Below are positions 8,217 to 17,083 of a stretch of 38,007 nt of DNA, one piece after another. The stretch lies in contig JAFGQA010000413.1 in NCBI GenBank assembly GCA_016935885.1, positions 1-38,007 on the forward strand. Direction: 5' to 3'. This DNA is from Phycisphaerae bacterium (lineage in GTDB: Bacteria; Planctomycetota; Phycisphaerae; UBA1845; UTPLA1). Position 1 is the stretch's first letter. Each line of letters starts with the position of its first letter. The position numbers were made by a program, and so were the translations under genes. The notes under the pieces are model-generated. The model had not been told where the DNA came from. It searched no databases and was given only the letters and a program-made list of their open reading frames with translations.

Positions 8217-9713
8217 TCACACCTGAAGGTGTTTGAATGGCGAATAGCGAATAGCGAGTGGCGAATAGCGAATCCCAGATCTCGCGAGTTGTCCCCCACT
8301 TGGCTTGCCGTTTGGCGGACTCCCACACCTCCCAAGCCGCCCGACCGGACCGTTTCGGCTTTCGGCTTCCTCTGTTCGACTTTCGGTCGTCGGCTTCTCA
8401 CTGAGATCCATGGTCCGCAGTCGAACCTGGGCACCTTCGTAAAGCGTGTCCAGGTTCGTCAAGATCACCATGTCCCCAGCGGACAGGTCGCCCGAGACGA
8501 CGGCCCGGTCGCCGATCAGCCGGTCTGTCCGCACGCCCCGTGTGTGCGCCTTGTTATCGTTTGCCACAAAGACCTGCCCGTCGACAATCGCGCCGCGGGG
8601 AACGGCGAACACCTGCCGCAGCAGCGGTCCCGACACCTTCGCCGTCAGAAAGTAGCCCGGGACGAGTGGCGTCTCCTGCACGGCATTGTCCACCTCCACG
8701 TACGCCATGAAGGTCCTGCTCCGCGCGTCGGCCAGGGGCGAAAGACGATTGACCGTTGCCTCCCACCGCACGCCCGGCAGGCTGTCCACCGTCAGTTCGC
8801 AGGCCGAGCCCACCTGTGTGCGGGGATACACCGACGCCGGCAACTCGATGGGTACCTCGATGTGCACCGGGTCGATCAGCCCCAACACCGGCCCGCCGAT
8901 CTGCACGCGGTCACCCACCTCGACCATGATCTCCCTGATCTGTCCGGTGAAAGGCGCCTTGATGGTGCATCTCTGCACATCGAGGTCGGCAAGGTCCTGC
9001 TCGGCCCTGCGAGCGTCACGCGCCGCCAGCAGCCTGGCCCGCCGTGGCGCGATCAACTCCACCTGGTTTTCCAAGCCCTGCAATGCACGCCGTGACTGCT
9101 GGTACGCCAACCGAGCGAAGTCCCACTCCTTCTTGGAGGCCACCTGCTTCTCATACAGGTCTGTCAGACGCTTGTATTCGTTGCGCGTGACCTCCACCTC
9201 CTCCCGCGCAATGGCCACCAACTTGTCGGCGTTGGCCTTCTCGACGTCCAGTTCCTTAAGCTGGGCATCGGCATCGGCCAATTGGCCCTCCGCACGGGCG
9301 AGTTGCTGGCGGTATTGCCGGTCGTCGATCCGGGCCAGAACCTGATCCTCGACAACCCGCGAACCGTCCTTCACACCTTTCGGCACGTCGACGATTCGCC
9401 CACTTACCTCAGCGGACAGCACCACCGCCTGATCCGCCCGCGCGTTGCCGTAGCCCGTGAATACTTCCTGGACGTCCTGGCGGGACAACACCTGCACCTC
9501 GACGAGCGGCGACAAGGACGCGACGTTCCGGCGCTGCGCGTGTGGCTTCGTCTTGGACAACCACACTGCGATCCAGCTCGCTCCGCCAATCATCGCCACG
9601 ATCAAAACCACCGACAACGCGATCCGCATGAACGCTCCTCCGGACCTCGCGCCACCTTTGCCAACGGTCCGGTCGGACTTGTCAGTGTCGTCGGGCGCCC
9701 GATCTTCCTTCAT
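8217..9713 (-). CDS. RND efflux periplasmic adaptor (HlyD/MFP family)
   Basis: Membrane-fusion protein of 498 residues linking the RND pump to an outer-membrane channel. After a charged cytoplasmic N-terminus comes one membrane anchor (about residues 30-50, IALSVVLIVAMIGG). Then follow a biotinyl-lipoyl half motif (VLSAEVSGRIVDV), a long alpha-helical hairpin rich in Ala, Glu, Lys and Gln (about residues 135-240), the second lipoyl half (TIKAPFTGQI) and beta-barrel domains. The last 50 residues are not family sequence: they are encoded by repeats, including the heptamer array at 8235-8276 that gives IRYSPLAIRYSPF. A TTG at 9719 is possible, but the ATG at 9713 is preferred. It lies 27 bp after the ChaN-like gene and 3 bp before the pump gene. 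Confidence 0.9.
   Translation of the reverse strand: MKEDRAPDDTDKSDRTVGKGGARSGGAFMRIALSVVLIVAMIGGASWIAVWLSKTKPHAQRRNVASLSPLVEVQVLSRQDVQEVFTGYGNARADQAVVLSAEVSGRIVDVPKGVKDGSRVVEDQVLARIDDRQYRQQLARAEGQLADADAQLKELDVEKANADKLVAIAREEVEVTRNEYKRLTDLYEKQVASKKEWDFARLAYQQSRRALQGLENQVELIAPRRARLLAARDARRAEQDLADLDVQRCTIKAPFTGQIREIMVEVGDRVQIGGPVLGLIDPVHIEVPIELPASVYPRTQVGSACELTVDSLPGVRWEATVNRLSPLADARSRTFMAYVEVDNAVQETPLVPGYFLTAKVSGPLLRQVFAVPRGAIVDGQVFVANDNKAHTRGVRTDRLIGDRAVVSGDLSAGDMVILTNLDTLYEGAQVRLRTMDLSEKPTTESRTEEAESRNGPVGRLGRCGSPPNGKPSGGQLARSGIRYSPLAIRYSPFKHLQV
8235..8276. repeat. Heptamer tandem repeat (GAATAGC) in the 3' end of the adaptor gene
   Basis: Six consecutive 7-base units: GAATGGC, GAATAGC, GAATAGC, GAGTGGC, GAATAGC and GAATCCC. 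They are read on the minus strand as the extreme C-terminus of the adaptor and end 22 bases before the start of the RND gene in transcript order. The unit length is not a multiple of three, so copy-number change would shift the frame, but only of the last residues. Confidence 0.85.
8302..8320 (+). repeat. 19-bp dispersed repeat, copy 2
   Basis: Exact copy of GGCTTGCCGTTTGGCGGAC, next to the heptamer array and inside the non-conserved C-terminal coding part of the adaptor gene. The preceding CCACTTGGCT is shared with the copy at 22552-22570, so the repeat unit is probably longer than the exact core. Confidence 0.8.
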
Positions 9714-9740
9714 CGTCAATCACTCTTGCCAGCAGCGGCA

Positions 9741-10682
9741 CTACCTCTTGAGGTTCGTTGCGTGCAGGTAGTCCGCGATCGGTTTGTCCAGATCGTGCAA
9801 CTGCTCGTGCGTGATGGTGATGTCACGCGCCATGGCCTTCATCTTCGGCGGAAGCTCCACGTCACCGCTGTCGGTCAGGACGACGATCCTGTCCGTCACG
9901 TCAGGCAACCGCCGGCGGACGCGCGACGGAAGCCCCAGACCGTGCGAGATGTGGCCCGCCCCGCATAGCACGACCGCCGTTCGGCCCCGTCCTTGCTCCG
10001 ACTCCAGGAACGCGCACAACCGCTCAGCCATCGTCTCGTCACGAGAAACCTGCGCCTCGAACATCTTGCGCAACAGGGCCTCCGTGACTTTGGCATGGAC
10101 CATCATCACGCGGTTCAGCTTCCGCTCGTACATCGGATCATCCAAATCCATCTCCGCCGGAAGCTCCTTGCTGGCTTCCGGATCGAGCCCGTCGATACCG
10201 TTCCGGGCAACCTGCCGAACCGTCTCGCCCCTGGCGTTGATCGCCAAGATCGGCGCGCCGGCTCGGCGGGCGGCCTCCAGGATCTGCCGATACTGCTCGA
10301 AGTTCGGCCATCGCTTCGACCATTCGGTCCTCTCCGCCAGTTGATCGAAGTCGATTCCTCCCTTGCAGTATTCATCGAGGGCCGGCTGCTGGAAGAACTC
10401 CATTTGTTCCAACGCGAGCACAAGCGGCACGTGTCTTTCCACGAGGTCGGCCACGATGCGCTGCTGGATCGCGTGGTGACGCTTCAGCGTATGCCTCTCG
10501 CCAAGATAGATGACGCGCACGCCGGCCAGGTCATCCACGACGTCCTCGTACAGCACCGGCTCACCTTCATAGACGTCGATCCAGAAGCTGCATCTCCCTC
10601 CGTTCGCGCCGCTGCACGACGCCCCAAACAGAAACAACAACGGCAAACACACCTTGAACAACGAACCGAGAACACGCCGCAT
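9741..10682 (-). CDS. ChaN-like lipoprotein (haem-binding uptake family)
   Basis: Secreted, probably lipid-anchored protein of 313 residues with the ChaN/cofactor-haem-binding fold (PF04187). The signal sequence ends FLFGASC, a passable lipobox with Cys23. Family marks are VIYLGERHT near residue 56 (the Gly-Glu-His core), LALEQMEFFQ near 91, and AVVLCGAGHISHGLGLP near 230. In characterised ChaN proteins this fold binds haem at a dimer interface. A clear AAGGA ribosome-binding site sits nine bases before the ATG. It is the first gene of a probable operon with the RND adaptor and pump, so a link to envelope transport of iron or tetrapyrroles is possible but not shown. Confidence 0.85.
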   Translation of the reverse strand: MRRVLGSLFKVCLPLLFLFGASCSGANGGRCSFWIDVYEGEPVLYEDVVDDLAGVRVIYLGERHTLKRHHAIQQRIVADLVERHVPLVLALEQMEFFQQPALDEYCKGGIDFDQLAERTEWSKRWPNFEQYRQILEAARRAGAPILAINARGETVRQVARNGIDGLDPEASKELPAEMDLDDPMYERKLNRVMMVHAKVTEALLRKMFEAQVSRDETMAERLCAFLESEQGRGRTAVVLCGAGHISHGLGLPSRVRRRLPDVTDRIVVLTDSGDVELPPKMKAMARDITITHEQLHDLDKPIADYLHATNLKR

Positions 10683-10841
10683 GGCACAGCTTCCTTATCC
10701 TTGCGCCCAAAGAACCGCGGCCCACCTGGGAAACCTCCCAGAAAGGTCCGCCACTCGGACCATTCCACTTGCGTCATCCTATCCTATCGCAAGAAGACAG
10801 CTCTGCGAAGTGCCCCACGCCCGTTTGAAGCCGACGGCTGA

Positions 10842-11213
10842 TTCTCGCTCCTCTTCGGAATGGGCCTGGCCCTACAGAGTGATCGGGCCGCGGCCCGGGG
10901 CAGGCCGTTCGCCGGGACGTACTGTCGACGTCTGGTCGTGCTGCTGTTGTTCGGCCTGGCCCATGCGGTCCTGCTTTGGTACGGCGACATCCCGCTGTGC
11001 TACGCCGTGTTCGGTTTCATCGCCCTGCTGTGCCGCAATATCCGCCCCAAGATCCTGCTGATCATCGCAATCATCCTGCTCCTCGTCATCATCCTGCTCC
11101 TCGTCCCCATGGGCTTCACGGGCGGATGCACGGCAGTCCTCCCCTCGAGCCGTGGTGACGATGAGTTCAGTGGAAGAACCGAAGATCAGAGCGACAAAGC
11201 GAGTCGAGCGTAA
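10842..11213 (+). pseudogene. Remnant of a DUF418/YeiB-like membrane protein gene
   Basis: The reading frame matches only the internal part of the DUF418/YeiB family. It begins FSLLFGMGLALQ directly after an in-frame TGA at 10839-10841, continues with a DRAAARGRPF segment and LVVLLLFGLAH, then DIPLCYAVFGFIALL and a second hydrophobic block. After about residue 90 the sequence degenerates into unrelated charged residues and stops at 11213. Family proteins are about 350-400 residues, so both the N-terminal helices and most of the C-terminal half are missing. The ATG inside LLFGMG could allow a 117-residue product, but the start in mid-motif argues for a dead gene. It lies between divergent ChaN-like and convergent dockerin genes. 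Confidence 0.7.
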
Positions 11214-11284
11214 GGCGGCTGAACCCACGCTACGGGCTGCGGCGCGAGAATGTCCTCCGGGCCAGACGGGAGAACAGCGATTCC

Positions 11285-12886
11285 TCAACGCATCTCAAGC
11301 AGGAGTGCAACAAACAACGGCAAATCATCGAGGTCCAGATTGTTGTCCTCATCGATGTCCGCCGGACACATCGTGACGATGCTCAAAGAGCCGGGATTCT
11401 CCGTCAGCAGGTCGACGAAACCTTGGACGTCTAACCCATCGACAAGGCCGTCATAATTGGTGTCGCCTTTCAGGCAAGACTGTGCCGCATCGAGCAGGTC
11501 CGCGTATCCGCCTGGGAGAAGTGTGTAGTAGACCTCGAGACCCCAAGAATGGCTTGGACAAGGTTGGACTTGGCCATAGGTTGTCCAGGTGGCGACGACC
11601 TGATCATCCGGTCCGTAGGCCAACGTGTGCTGAGCGCTGTCCGCAAGCTGGCGTACCGCGTCGGCACATTCGCCCGTCTCACTCGTGTCCTGATTGACCC
11701 GGAATTCGCATCCCAGCGGCCTGCCATCGGTCTCGAAGTATTGACCGTGGATCTCCTTTGCGGCGCTTGCCGCCACGACGTTCCAGGCAATGATGAATCG
11801 CCCCGGATTGGTGTCATCCAGCGTGAGCGACACCGTGGGATTGGCGTCATCAAAGCCTAGCGGAATCGTGGCCATCCCCAGGTCGATCTCGCTGTCGACG
11901 ATGAACTGGTTGGAAACCGGTACGATTGGGTCCGCTGGCCCACCGGCCCAGAACAATCGCCGCGCCCAGACACGCAGGTGGCCAGGGCCCGCCGGCGAGT
12001 CGTAACCGACCCAAGTCACCACGATGTTGCCCGAGTCGTCAAGGGCCACGGCGGGAGACCTTTGGACACTGTCAGGCCACTCGGCATCGGGGTCATTGAC
12101 CCATCCCTCAACTCCCGCAATCTCGTCAATCAACACTCCTGTCGGGTCGTACAACTGGAGGGCGATGTTGTATCCCACGTCTTCGGGTTGTGCCCACACG
12201 ATGCAGAAATACCCGTCGGAACGCATTGCCACACAGGGTTGAGCGTCGGTACACAAGTCGAACGTCCGAATCTGGATGGGGGCAGGAAGGCCGCTCACCT
12301 CACACAGAAAGTCACCGCCGGGGCAGTTCCACCACGACGGCGAGCTCAGATAGGCGGCCGCGGCCACGCCGACATCTGATGTGCCAACCGACGGTTCCCA
12401 GTGCTTGACGTCGGTCGGCCCTTCTGGCACCGCCAACGGCACCGGGGTCGCGCCGAAATCAAAGTCCGAGACCAGGATGAGAGGCCCTACTGTGGGGTGG
12501 CAATCGTCGCATTGCCCGAGCCAGCCAACCCGCACCTTGCCATTGCAGCTCATAGCGAACGAAGCGTCCGTATGATACACGAGGTCCGAAGGGCTGGGAT
12601 GGTTCGCAGAAACGGGCTCCACGTCTCCGATGGCTATCCCGTCCTCAGCAAACGGTCTGACAACCACGTCGACCAGGTTGTTATCGTTCACTCCCCTAGC
12701 CTGCCACGAGATGATGAATCTTCCCTGGCAATCCATTCCAACGGCGCTTCTCTCGTGGGGACCATCTTCCGAAACAACGACGTTCTCGATAACACCCGCT
12801 GGTGGCACGGGGCATTGCGCCTGGAGGTTCGCGGCAGCCGAACACATCCAAAGAGCTACAACGATGGCGACGGCACGCAACCACAT
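11285..12886 (-). CDS. Secreted protein with C-terminal dockerin-like calcium loops
   Basis: Exported protein of 533 residues. The start ATG at 12886 has a strong AAGGAG eight bases upstream and gives a clean signal peptide (MWLRAVAIVVALWMCSAAA, cleavage near QAQ). An in-frame start 63 bases upstream is less likely. The body has repeated beta-rich segments of the type FIISWQARG and NIVVTWVG, each preceded by acidic-Ser/Gly patterns, recalling propeller-like repeats. The last 60 residues hold two EF-hand-like loops, DTNYDGLVDGLD and DIDEDNNLDLDD, in the arrangement of dockerin type I pairs common in planctomycete surface proteins. It lies 77 bp downstream of the pseudopilin gene and may be cotranscribed. 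The partner cohesin, if any, is not in the window. Confidence 0.85.
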   Translation of the reverse strand: MWLRAVAIVVALWMCSAAANLQAQCPVPPAGVIENVVVSEDGPHERSAVGMDCQGRFIISWQARGVNDNNLVDVVVRPFAEDGIAIGDVEPVSANHPSPSDLVYHTDASFAMSCNGKVRVGWLGQCDDCHPTVGPLILVSDFDFGATPVPLAVPEGPTDVKHWEPSVGTSDVGVAAAAYLSSPSWWNCPGGDFLCEVSGLPAPIQIRTFDLCTDAQPCVAMRSDGYFCIVWAQPEDVGYNIALQLYDPTGVLIDEIAGVEGWVNDPDAEWPDSVQRSPAVALDDSGNIVVTWVGYDSPAGPGHLRVWARRLFWAGGPADPIVPVSNQFIVDSEIDLGMATIPLGFDDANPTVSLTLDDTNPGRFIIAWNVVAASAAKEIHGQYFETDGRPLGCEFRVNQDTSETGECADAVRQLADSAQHTLAYGPDDQVVATWTTYGQVQPCPSHSWGLEVYYTLLPGGYADLLDAAQSCLKGDTNYDGLVDGLDVQGFVDLLTENPGSLSIVTMCPADIDEDNNLDLDDLPLFVALLLEMR

Positions 12887-12963
12887 CGCGTCTTCTCCTT
12901 TTGCGGAGGTGGAATCCAAGCGGCGCATGACAAGGCCTCGTCGGTGCATCTTACGAAGAACAC

Positions 12964-13992
12964 CTACCCGCCAATCTCCACTTCTCCCGAGAGATCGAAG
13001 AAATCCATGGCGTCGGGCCAGACCTCACCGACGGTACCGAGTTTCGTGCCCTTTGGCAGCCAAATGTGCGGATTCGAAGCCTCCAGGTCTCCCATTGTGT
13101 CCACGTGGCCGTCATAAAAGGCTAGATTCAGCTTGTAGGCGTTCCCCGGTGCACCAGTAGGAGGCTCTGCCGTGGAGTGCCGGAAGGCATACATCCGCCC
13201 ATCGACCGGGCCGGAACTACCGTTGCCGGGAACCCGCCTTCGATCCCAGGATCTAGACCACGACGAGTGCGCGCCCGTGTCGGAAAAGGCTCCGCCATAG
13301 GGCCCAGCCACGCTCAGGTCGTAGTCCGGTACCGGTGCGTCGGTCTCCGTCAGATATCGAGCCCCGTCGGCACAGAATACCTTTCTGGAGGCATCACCGA
13401 TCCGGGCCACGGAAGGCCGCCAACCCTTTGGGAGATCAGTGTGATGATTAGTGGGGACATCGGACGGATACCACAGTTGGTATCTCACCGTATTGTAACT
13501 TACCATCCAGCCGGCTCCGGCATCCGGGCCCGCATACTTGAAGGACAGGAAACTGTTCGCCTGGCACAGAAACGCCGGGTTGCTGCGCAACTCGTTAAAG
13601 CGCCTGATGACATCCTGCTGACCGCCCTCCCCCATGGGCAACCCCATGCCCCACATGTGGGCCATCGGTCCCAAGAAATCCCAGTATTGAACCGCCGGGC
13701 CGTAGGCCACGGGCGCACCGAACAAGTAGGCACCCGATCCATGCGGAGAACCGACGATCCAATCCTCGTTGTCGAGGGCGTATTGGGTCGCCCCGGAGGC
13801 GAGGCTGCGCAGATTCCCCATGCAGGCCAGCCGTTGGCCGGTCCGCCGCGCGCCGACCATGCTCGGCAGCAGCAAGGACAGCAGCAGGGCTATGATCGAG
13901 ATGACGACGAGCAACTCGATCAAGGTGAAGCCCGGCCGGTTCAAACGACGGCGATTCCGGCTCCCGAGCGATTCGTTGGCACGCGTGTTCAT
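12964..13992 (-). CDS. Prepilin-type pseudopilin with large C-terminal domain
   Basis: Protein of 342 residues. The prepilin peptidase site is [12 protein letters not shown], with cleavage after Gly21, Phe22 as the mature first residue and Glu26 at +5, followed by one hydrophobic helix. The large globular part ends with [11 protein letters not shown], like the H-x-DG type C-termini of the planctomycete prepilin-like families (DUF1559 relatives). GGAGG seven bases before the ATG is an excellent ribosome-binding site. The ATG overlaps the stop codon of the zinc-ribbon gene (ATGA at 13989-13992), so the two are coupled. The role is probably a surface or type II secretion-related pseudopilin; no other pilus gene is present here. 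Confidence 0.9.
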   Translation of the reverse strand: MNTRANESLGSRNRRRLNRPGFTLIELLVVISIIALLLSLLLPSMVGARRTGQRLACMGNLRSLASGATQYALDNEDWIVGSPHGSGAYLFGAPVAYGPAVQYWDFLGPMAHMWGMGLPMGEGGQQDVIRRFNELRSNPAFLCQANSFLSFKYAGPDAGAGWMVSYNTVRYQLWYPSDVPTNHHTDLPKGWRPSVARIGDASRKVFCADGARYLTETDAPVPDYDLSVAGPYGGAFSDTGAHSSWSRSWDRRRVPGNGSSGPVDGRMYAFRHSTAEPPTGAPGNAYKLNLAFYDGHVDTMGDLEASNPHIWLPKGTKLGTVGEVWPDAMDFFDLSGEVEIGG

Positions 13993-14426
13993 TTATCTGC
14001 CTCCGCCCTTGCCGCGTCCATCAACTCCTTCGGCGGCATCGGGTTGTGCCCGACGACTTCGCGGCCGCAGTCGGGACAATAGGTCTTCTTGTCAATACCC
14101 ATTCGCTTATTCAGGATGACGAAAGTCGGTTCGAGCTTGGCCTTCCACTTGCCGTTCTCGTCCTTCGTCCAGTAGCACTTCTCGGGAATGTACGCGGCCA
14201 GCTTGCCGCAGGCAGGACACTCAAGCGGCTCCTTCTCGCCCATCTGGATCGTGTGCTCGAAGACGTGACCGCATTCGGCGCACATGAACGCGCGGTCAGC
14301 GGCAATGTGGTATTTCGACTCACCGCCAAACTGCCGCCAGGCCAGCACGGCCGCGGCAGCCAAAACAAGGACTGCGACACCCAACAGAATCGGTCGACGC
14401 CATTTACCGGGCTCGTCTGAACTCAC
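13989..14426 (-). CDS. Membrane-anchored zinc-ribbon protein
   Basis: Unrecognised protein of about 145 residues. One transmembrane helix ([18 protein letters not shown], about residues 13-30) is followed by a soluble part with three Cys pairs: CAEC near 49, CPAC near 70 and CPDC near 118, plus CYW near 84. These should form two zinc ribbons. The start chosen is the GTG at 14426 because GGAG lies eight bases before it; an ATG at 14501 would add 25 residues that look non-conserved. The stop overlaps the pseudopilin start. Similar ribbon-helix proteins next to pseudopilin genes may help their assembly, but that is inference. Confidence 0.75.
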   Translation of the reverse strand: MSSDEPGKWRRPILLGVAVLVLAAAAVLAWRQFGGESKYHIAADRAFMCAECGHVFEHTIQMGEKEPLECPACGKLAAYIPEKCYWTKDENGKWKAKLEPTFVILNKRMGIDKKTYCPDCGREVVGHNPMPPKELMDAARAEADK

Positions 14427-14700
14427 CGTGTCAACTCCGTGTTTCAGTACTACTATACCGCATCCGGCGCCAAGATAGTCCTCCGCCAAGGAACTGGCCA
14501 CACACTTCCGTCGCTCCGATCAACTCGCCGTGCCGCCAGCCTCGGCCCTTCCGATAACAATCGTTGATCTGCGCGCCGCCAGAAACCGGATGTCCGCTCC
14601 CGTTGCGAAGGCCGTGGGCGGACAGCAACCGCCCAACACCGTTATCATAGCGTCCACAACGGAATGCGTCGATTAAAGTCACGTTAAATGTACCTGTAAG

Positions 14701-14840
14701 GGTCCGTGACAGTCCAGGCGGGTGCCACTGGCAGCTTGCCTGCCAGTGTGTATGCCCCATGCGCCCACCGGAGAAACCGCACGGGCGGACAAGCCGCCCG
14801 TGGCACCCAGAATCGAATGCCGCCGAAACTGTCACGGACC
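14701..14840. mobile_element. 140-bp inverted-repeat (MITE-like) element, copy B
   Basis: Terminal inverted repeats are perfect over 13 bp: GGTCCGTGACAGT at 14701-14713 and ACTGTCACGGACC at 14828-14840. Internal hairpin 1 has arms CACTGGCAG and CTGCCAGTG with loop CTTGC. Hairpin 2 has arms CACGGGCGG and CCGCCCGTG with loop ACAAG. GGGTGCCAC and GTGGCACCC form an alternative outer pair that shares bases with both hairpins. No open reading frame of its own. It lies 5' of the zinc-ribbon/pseudopilin operon. The rest of the roughly 600-bp gap up to 15031 shows no further gene or clear signal. Confidence 0.88.
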
Positions 14841-15031
14841 CTATGCGTAATGCACCCGTTTCTCCCCGCTGACCGGAGGACACGGCCCGCGATGTGTCAG
14901 ACACAAGGTCTCCGCACGTCGGAAAATCGCGGTCTGCGCATACGAACGCCCGTTATCACCAGCCTGACGGGACCACGCAGGCGGTGACGTCCGGGCGTCT
15001 CGCCGTACTCCACCTCGAGCCGGGGCAGGCG

Positions 15032-15118
15032 TCACATCGCCATCATCAGCCAGACCGCGATGATGACCGCGTAGCCCCCGACGGTTCTCGCATCCAGATT
15101 CTTGACTTGTTGCATCAT
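15032..15118 (-). CDS. Possible 28-residue membrane peptide behind the amidase gene
   Basis: Directly after the amidase stop codon (TAA at 15120-15122) a frame opens with two ATGs and encodes 28 residues: a short polar start with two basic residues, then a hydrophobic tail GGYAVIIAVWLMMAM, ending at TGA. The layout, one base between stop and start, suits translational coupling. There is no separate ribbosome-binding site, and such a short frame can arise by chance. The function is unknown. Confidence 0.3.
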   Translation of the reverse strand: MMQQVKNLDARTVGGYAVIIAVWLMMAM

Positions 15119-15119
15119 C

Positions 15120-15797
15120 TTATTCGGACGAAACGGCGATGGGTTGTGACGACATCCGCCGAAGGACAGGCCCCAGCGAGAAGTACCGTCCCGGACACTC
15201 CGTCTTGTGCGTTATGCCCCCGTGCGTGAGGATCCGAGACTTCGATATACCGCACTTCCCGGACAGGAACGACAGTAATCGGGCCAAGGATTGGATCTGC
15301 TTCGGCGTAGGAGAATGGTGATTCAGGTTGCCGATGAGGCATATCCCGATGCCGTGTTGGTTGTACTCATTGGAGGCGGTTTTGCAGTGGGCTCCGTGCA
15401 TCTGCTTGATCCACCGCTCACCGACATACACCTCGCCGTCAGGGTAGCCCGTGCCGTTGCCAATGACGAAGTGATAACCCAGGGCCTCCCATCCGCGACC
15501 ATTGACATGCCAATCTCGCATCCCCTGCGGCGTGGACGCATCGTCGCCGGAATGGTGGATCACCACGGAATCCCAGCGCTCCGCGACACCACAAGGGGGA
15601 ATCCAGTCCCCTTGCGGACACACCTGGGCAATATGGCGCTGCCTTGGCGGAGGTGGTGGCAACCGCCGGACCGGCTCCGGCCTGCCGCCAACATAGGGAT
15701 CCAGTTCCGAGATGCTGGTTTGGCCCGTGCTGCAACCCAAGCCGGCGACCACGGCACAGACAAGCCCCGCTGCAATGCTTCCCACCTTGCGATTCAC
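15120..15797 (-). CDS. N-acetylmuramoyl-L-alanine amidase lipoprotein (PGRP/Amidase_2)
   Basis: Predicted envelope lipoprotein of 225 residues that would cut the amide bond between muramic acid and the stem peptide of peptidoglycan. The GTG start at 15797 is preceded by CAGGAG with nine-base spacing and gives a signal sequence ending VVAGLGC, a good lipobox. A proline-rich linker (RRLPPPPPRQ) leads to the catalytic domain. The zinc site is visible as VVIHHSG (first His), ILTHGG (second His) and HKTECPG (Cys). YHFVIGNGTGYPDGEVYVG and GICLIGN are further PGRP-family marks. The frame is open further upstream, but without signal-like sequence. The nearest upstream gene in the same direction is the aminopeptidase, 113 bp away. 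Confidence 0.9.
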   Translation of the reverse strand: MNRKVGSIAAGLVCAVVAGLGCSTGQTSISELDPYVGGRPEPVRRLPPPPPRQRHIAQVCPQGDWIPPCGVAERWDSVVIHHSGDDASTPQGMRDWHVNGRGWEALGYHFVIGNGTGYPDGEVYVGERWIKQMHGAHCKTASNEYNQHGIGICLIGNLNHHSPTPKQIQSLARLLSFLSGKCGISKSRILTHGGITHKTECPGRYFSLGPVLRRMSSQPIAVSSE

Positions 15798-15910
15798 GGC
15801 ACCATGCTCCTGCTGATTCCCCTGTATCAGTGTTGGCAGAAGCCAACCCACCAGCCCAACATCGGGCCGTGCCGATAGACGGGTAAGTTCAAAGCGCAAA
15901 CAGATGGGAA

Positions 15911-16984
15911 TCAGGGATCCAGGACCCAATCCCGCAGGTATTCCCGGCTATCAGGGCTGGCGGCCGCTCGCGAGAATACGGCCAAGGCGTCCGGGAAGTT
16001 GCCGCCGACCTTGTCCAGAACGGCTTGGTAGTCCGCAAGCGAACCCTGGTAGCGAATCGCGGCCAACAGCCTGGCGTTGTCCATCTCCATGTCGGCGATG
16101 AATGCCCACCGCTCCGGATCCTGCAAACGTGGCTCGTACTCCGTCGCGAATCGGTCCGCCATTGCATCGAAGCGCGCCTGCCGCCCGGCAATGATCTCCT
16201 CACGGGACTCGCCACGCGCCGCAGCACCCTCGTAGTACTGCGTCATGACGGCGAACAACTCATTGACGTAATCGTCAATGACCGCTTTGTCGGCGAATCG
16301 CACCCTTGCGGCCGCCGCCGCCTCCGAGTCGGCCCCGAACGTCTCGTCAAACCACGCCTGCGCGGCGGCCCGGCTGACAAAGGTCGCCAAGCTCTCGTTG
16401 AAATCCATATCGGACGGCTTGAATACGGTCGAGTGGGTCATCTCGTGGAGGATCAGCGTCGCCAATTCGATCTCGTCCAGCCGAAGGTTTGATTGTCGGA
16501 CAGGGTCGGGAAGGAACCCAAGCGTCGAGAAGCCGTCCGCGCGTGTGTAGTACACGTCGAGGTCCCACGCTGCCAGGAAGTCCGCCTCGCGCTCTCCCAT
16601 GCCCTGATCGAAGAAGCCTTTGGTCGCCACCAGTCCCACGAACAAAAGATCCCATCGAAACGACGTCAGGCTCTCCTTGGCGCTCGCCGACAGCACGTAC
16701 GCCGCGGGCTCGGAACCGTTCATTTCAAAGACCGTGTAGGCATCGCCGGCGAACAGGCCGATCCGATCGATCCCGAACTGCCGAACCTCCTGCGTTAGAG
16801 CGAGCCTGGACTGCTCCTCCTCGGTCAGCCGAGGATCGTCGAGGGCGTCGGCAACGGGAACAGTCGCGGCAAGGCTGGCCAACTCGCCCAGCACCAGGTG
16901 TACGTAGTAGTCCACCTGGCAGCCCAACGGCAGCACGAAGCAGATGCAAGCGAAGACAAAGACCGATAGCTTGGCTTTGCGCAT
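15911..16984 (-). CDS. Predicted aminopeptidase lipoprotein (COG4324/PF10023)
   Basis: Protein of 357 residues with a signal peptide ending LPLGC (lipobox, Cys22). The family, annotated as putative aminopeptidases, is a gluzincin-like group. LILHEMTHSTVF near residue 180 gives the HExxH zinc motif and FNESLATFVSRAAA near 200 gives the third acidic ligand. The region YVLSASAKESLTSF and FPYxVVGL-like FVGLVATKGFF before it is typical of the family. It is the usual length. A 140-bp element lies 100 bp upstream of the start. The flanking genes, an amidase and a metzincin, are also exported hydrolases. Confidence 0.88.
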   Translation of the reverse strand: MRKAKLSVFVFACICFVLPLGCQVDYYVHLVLGELASLAATVPVADALDDPRLTEEEQSRLALTQEVRQFGIDRIGLFAGDAYTVFEMNGSEPAAYVLSASAKESLTSFRWDLLFVGLVATKGFFDQGMGEREADFLAAWDLDVYYTRADGFSTLGFLPDPVRQSNLRLDEIELATLILHEMTHSTVFKPSDMDFNESLATFVSRAAAQAWFDETFGADSEAAAAARVRFADKAVIDDYVNELFAVMTQYYEGAAARGESREEIIAGRQARFDAMADRFATEYEPRLQDPERWAFIADMEMDNARLLAAIRYQGSLADYQAVLDKVGGNFPDALAVFSRAAASPDSREYLRDWVLDP

Positions 16985-17083
16985 GATGGAGATTCCCGGC
17001 GAGGAATGGCGGCCGGCTGGCAGACGATTCTAGGCGGACAGCCCCGCTGACGACAAGAGCTCGCCGGCACGCCCCGTTGGAGG

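Noticed and set aside
7803..9095. A 430-codon open frame on the + strand across the RND/adaptor junction
   Set aside because: It spans two well-supported genes on the other strand and has no recognisable domain or ribosome-binding site.
14701..14840. Insertion sequence
   Set aside because: Only 140 bp with no coding capacity; it can at most be a non-autonomous element.
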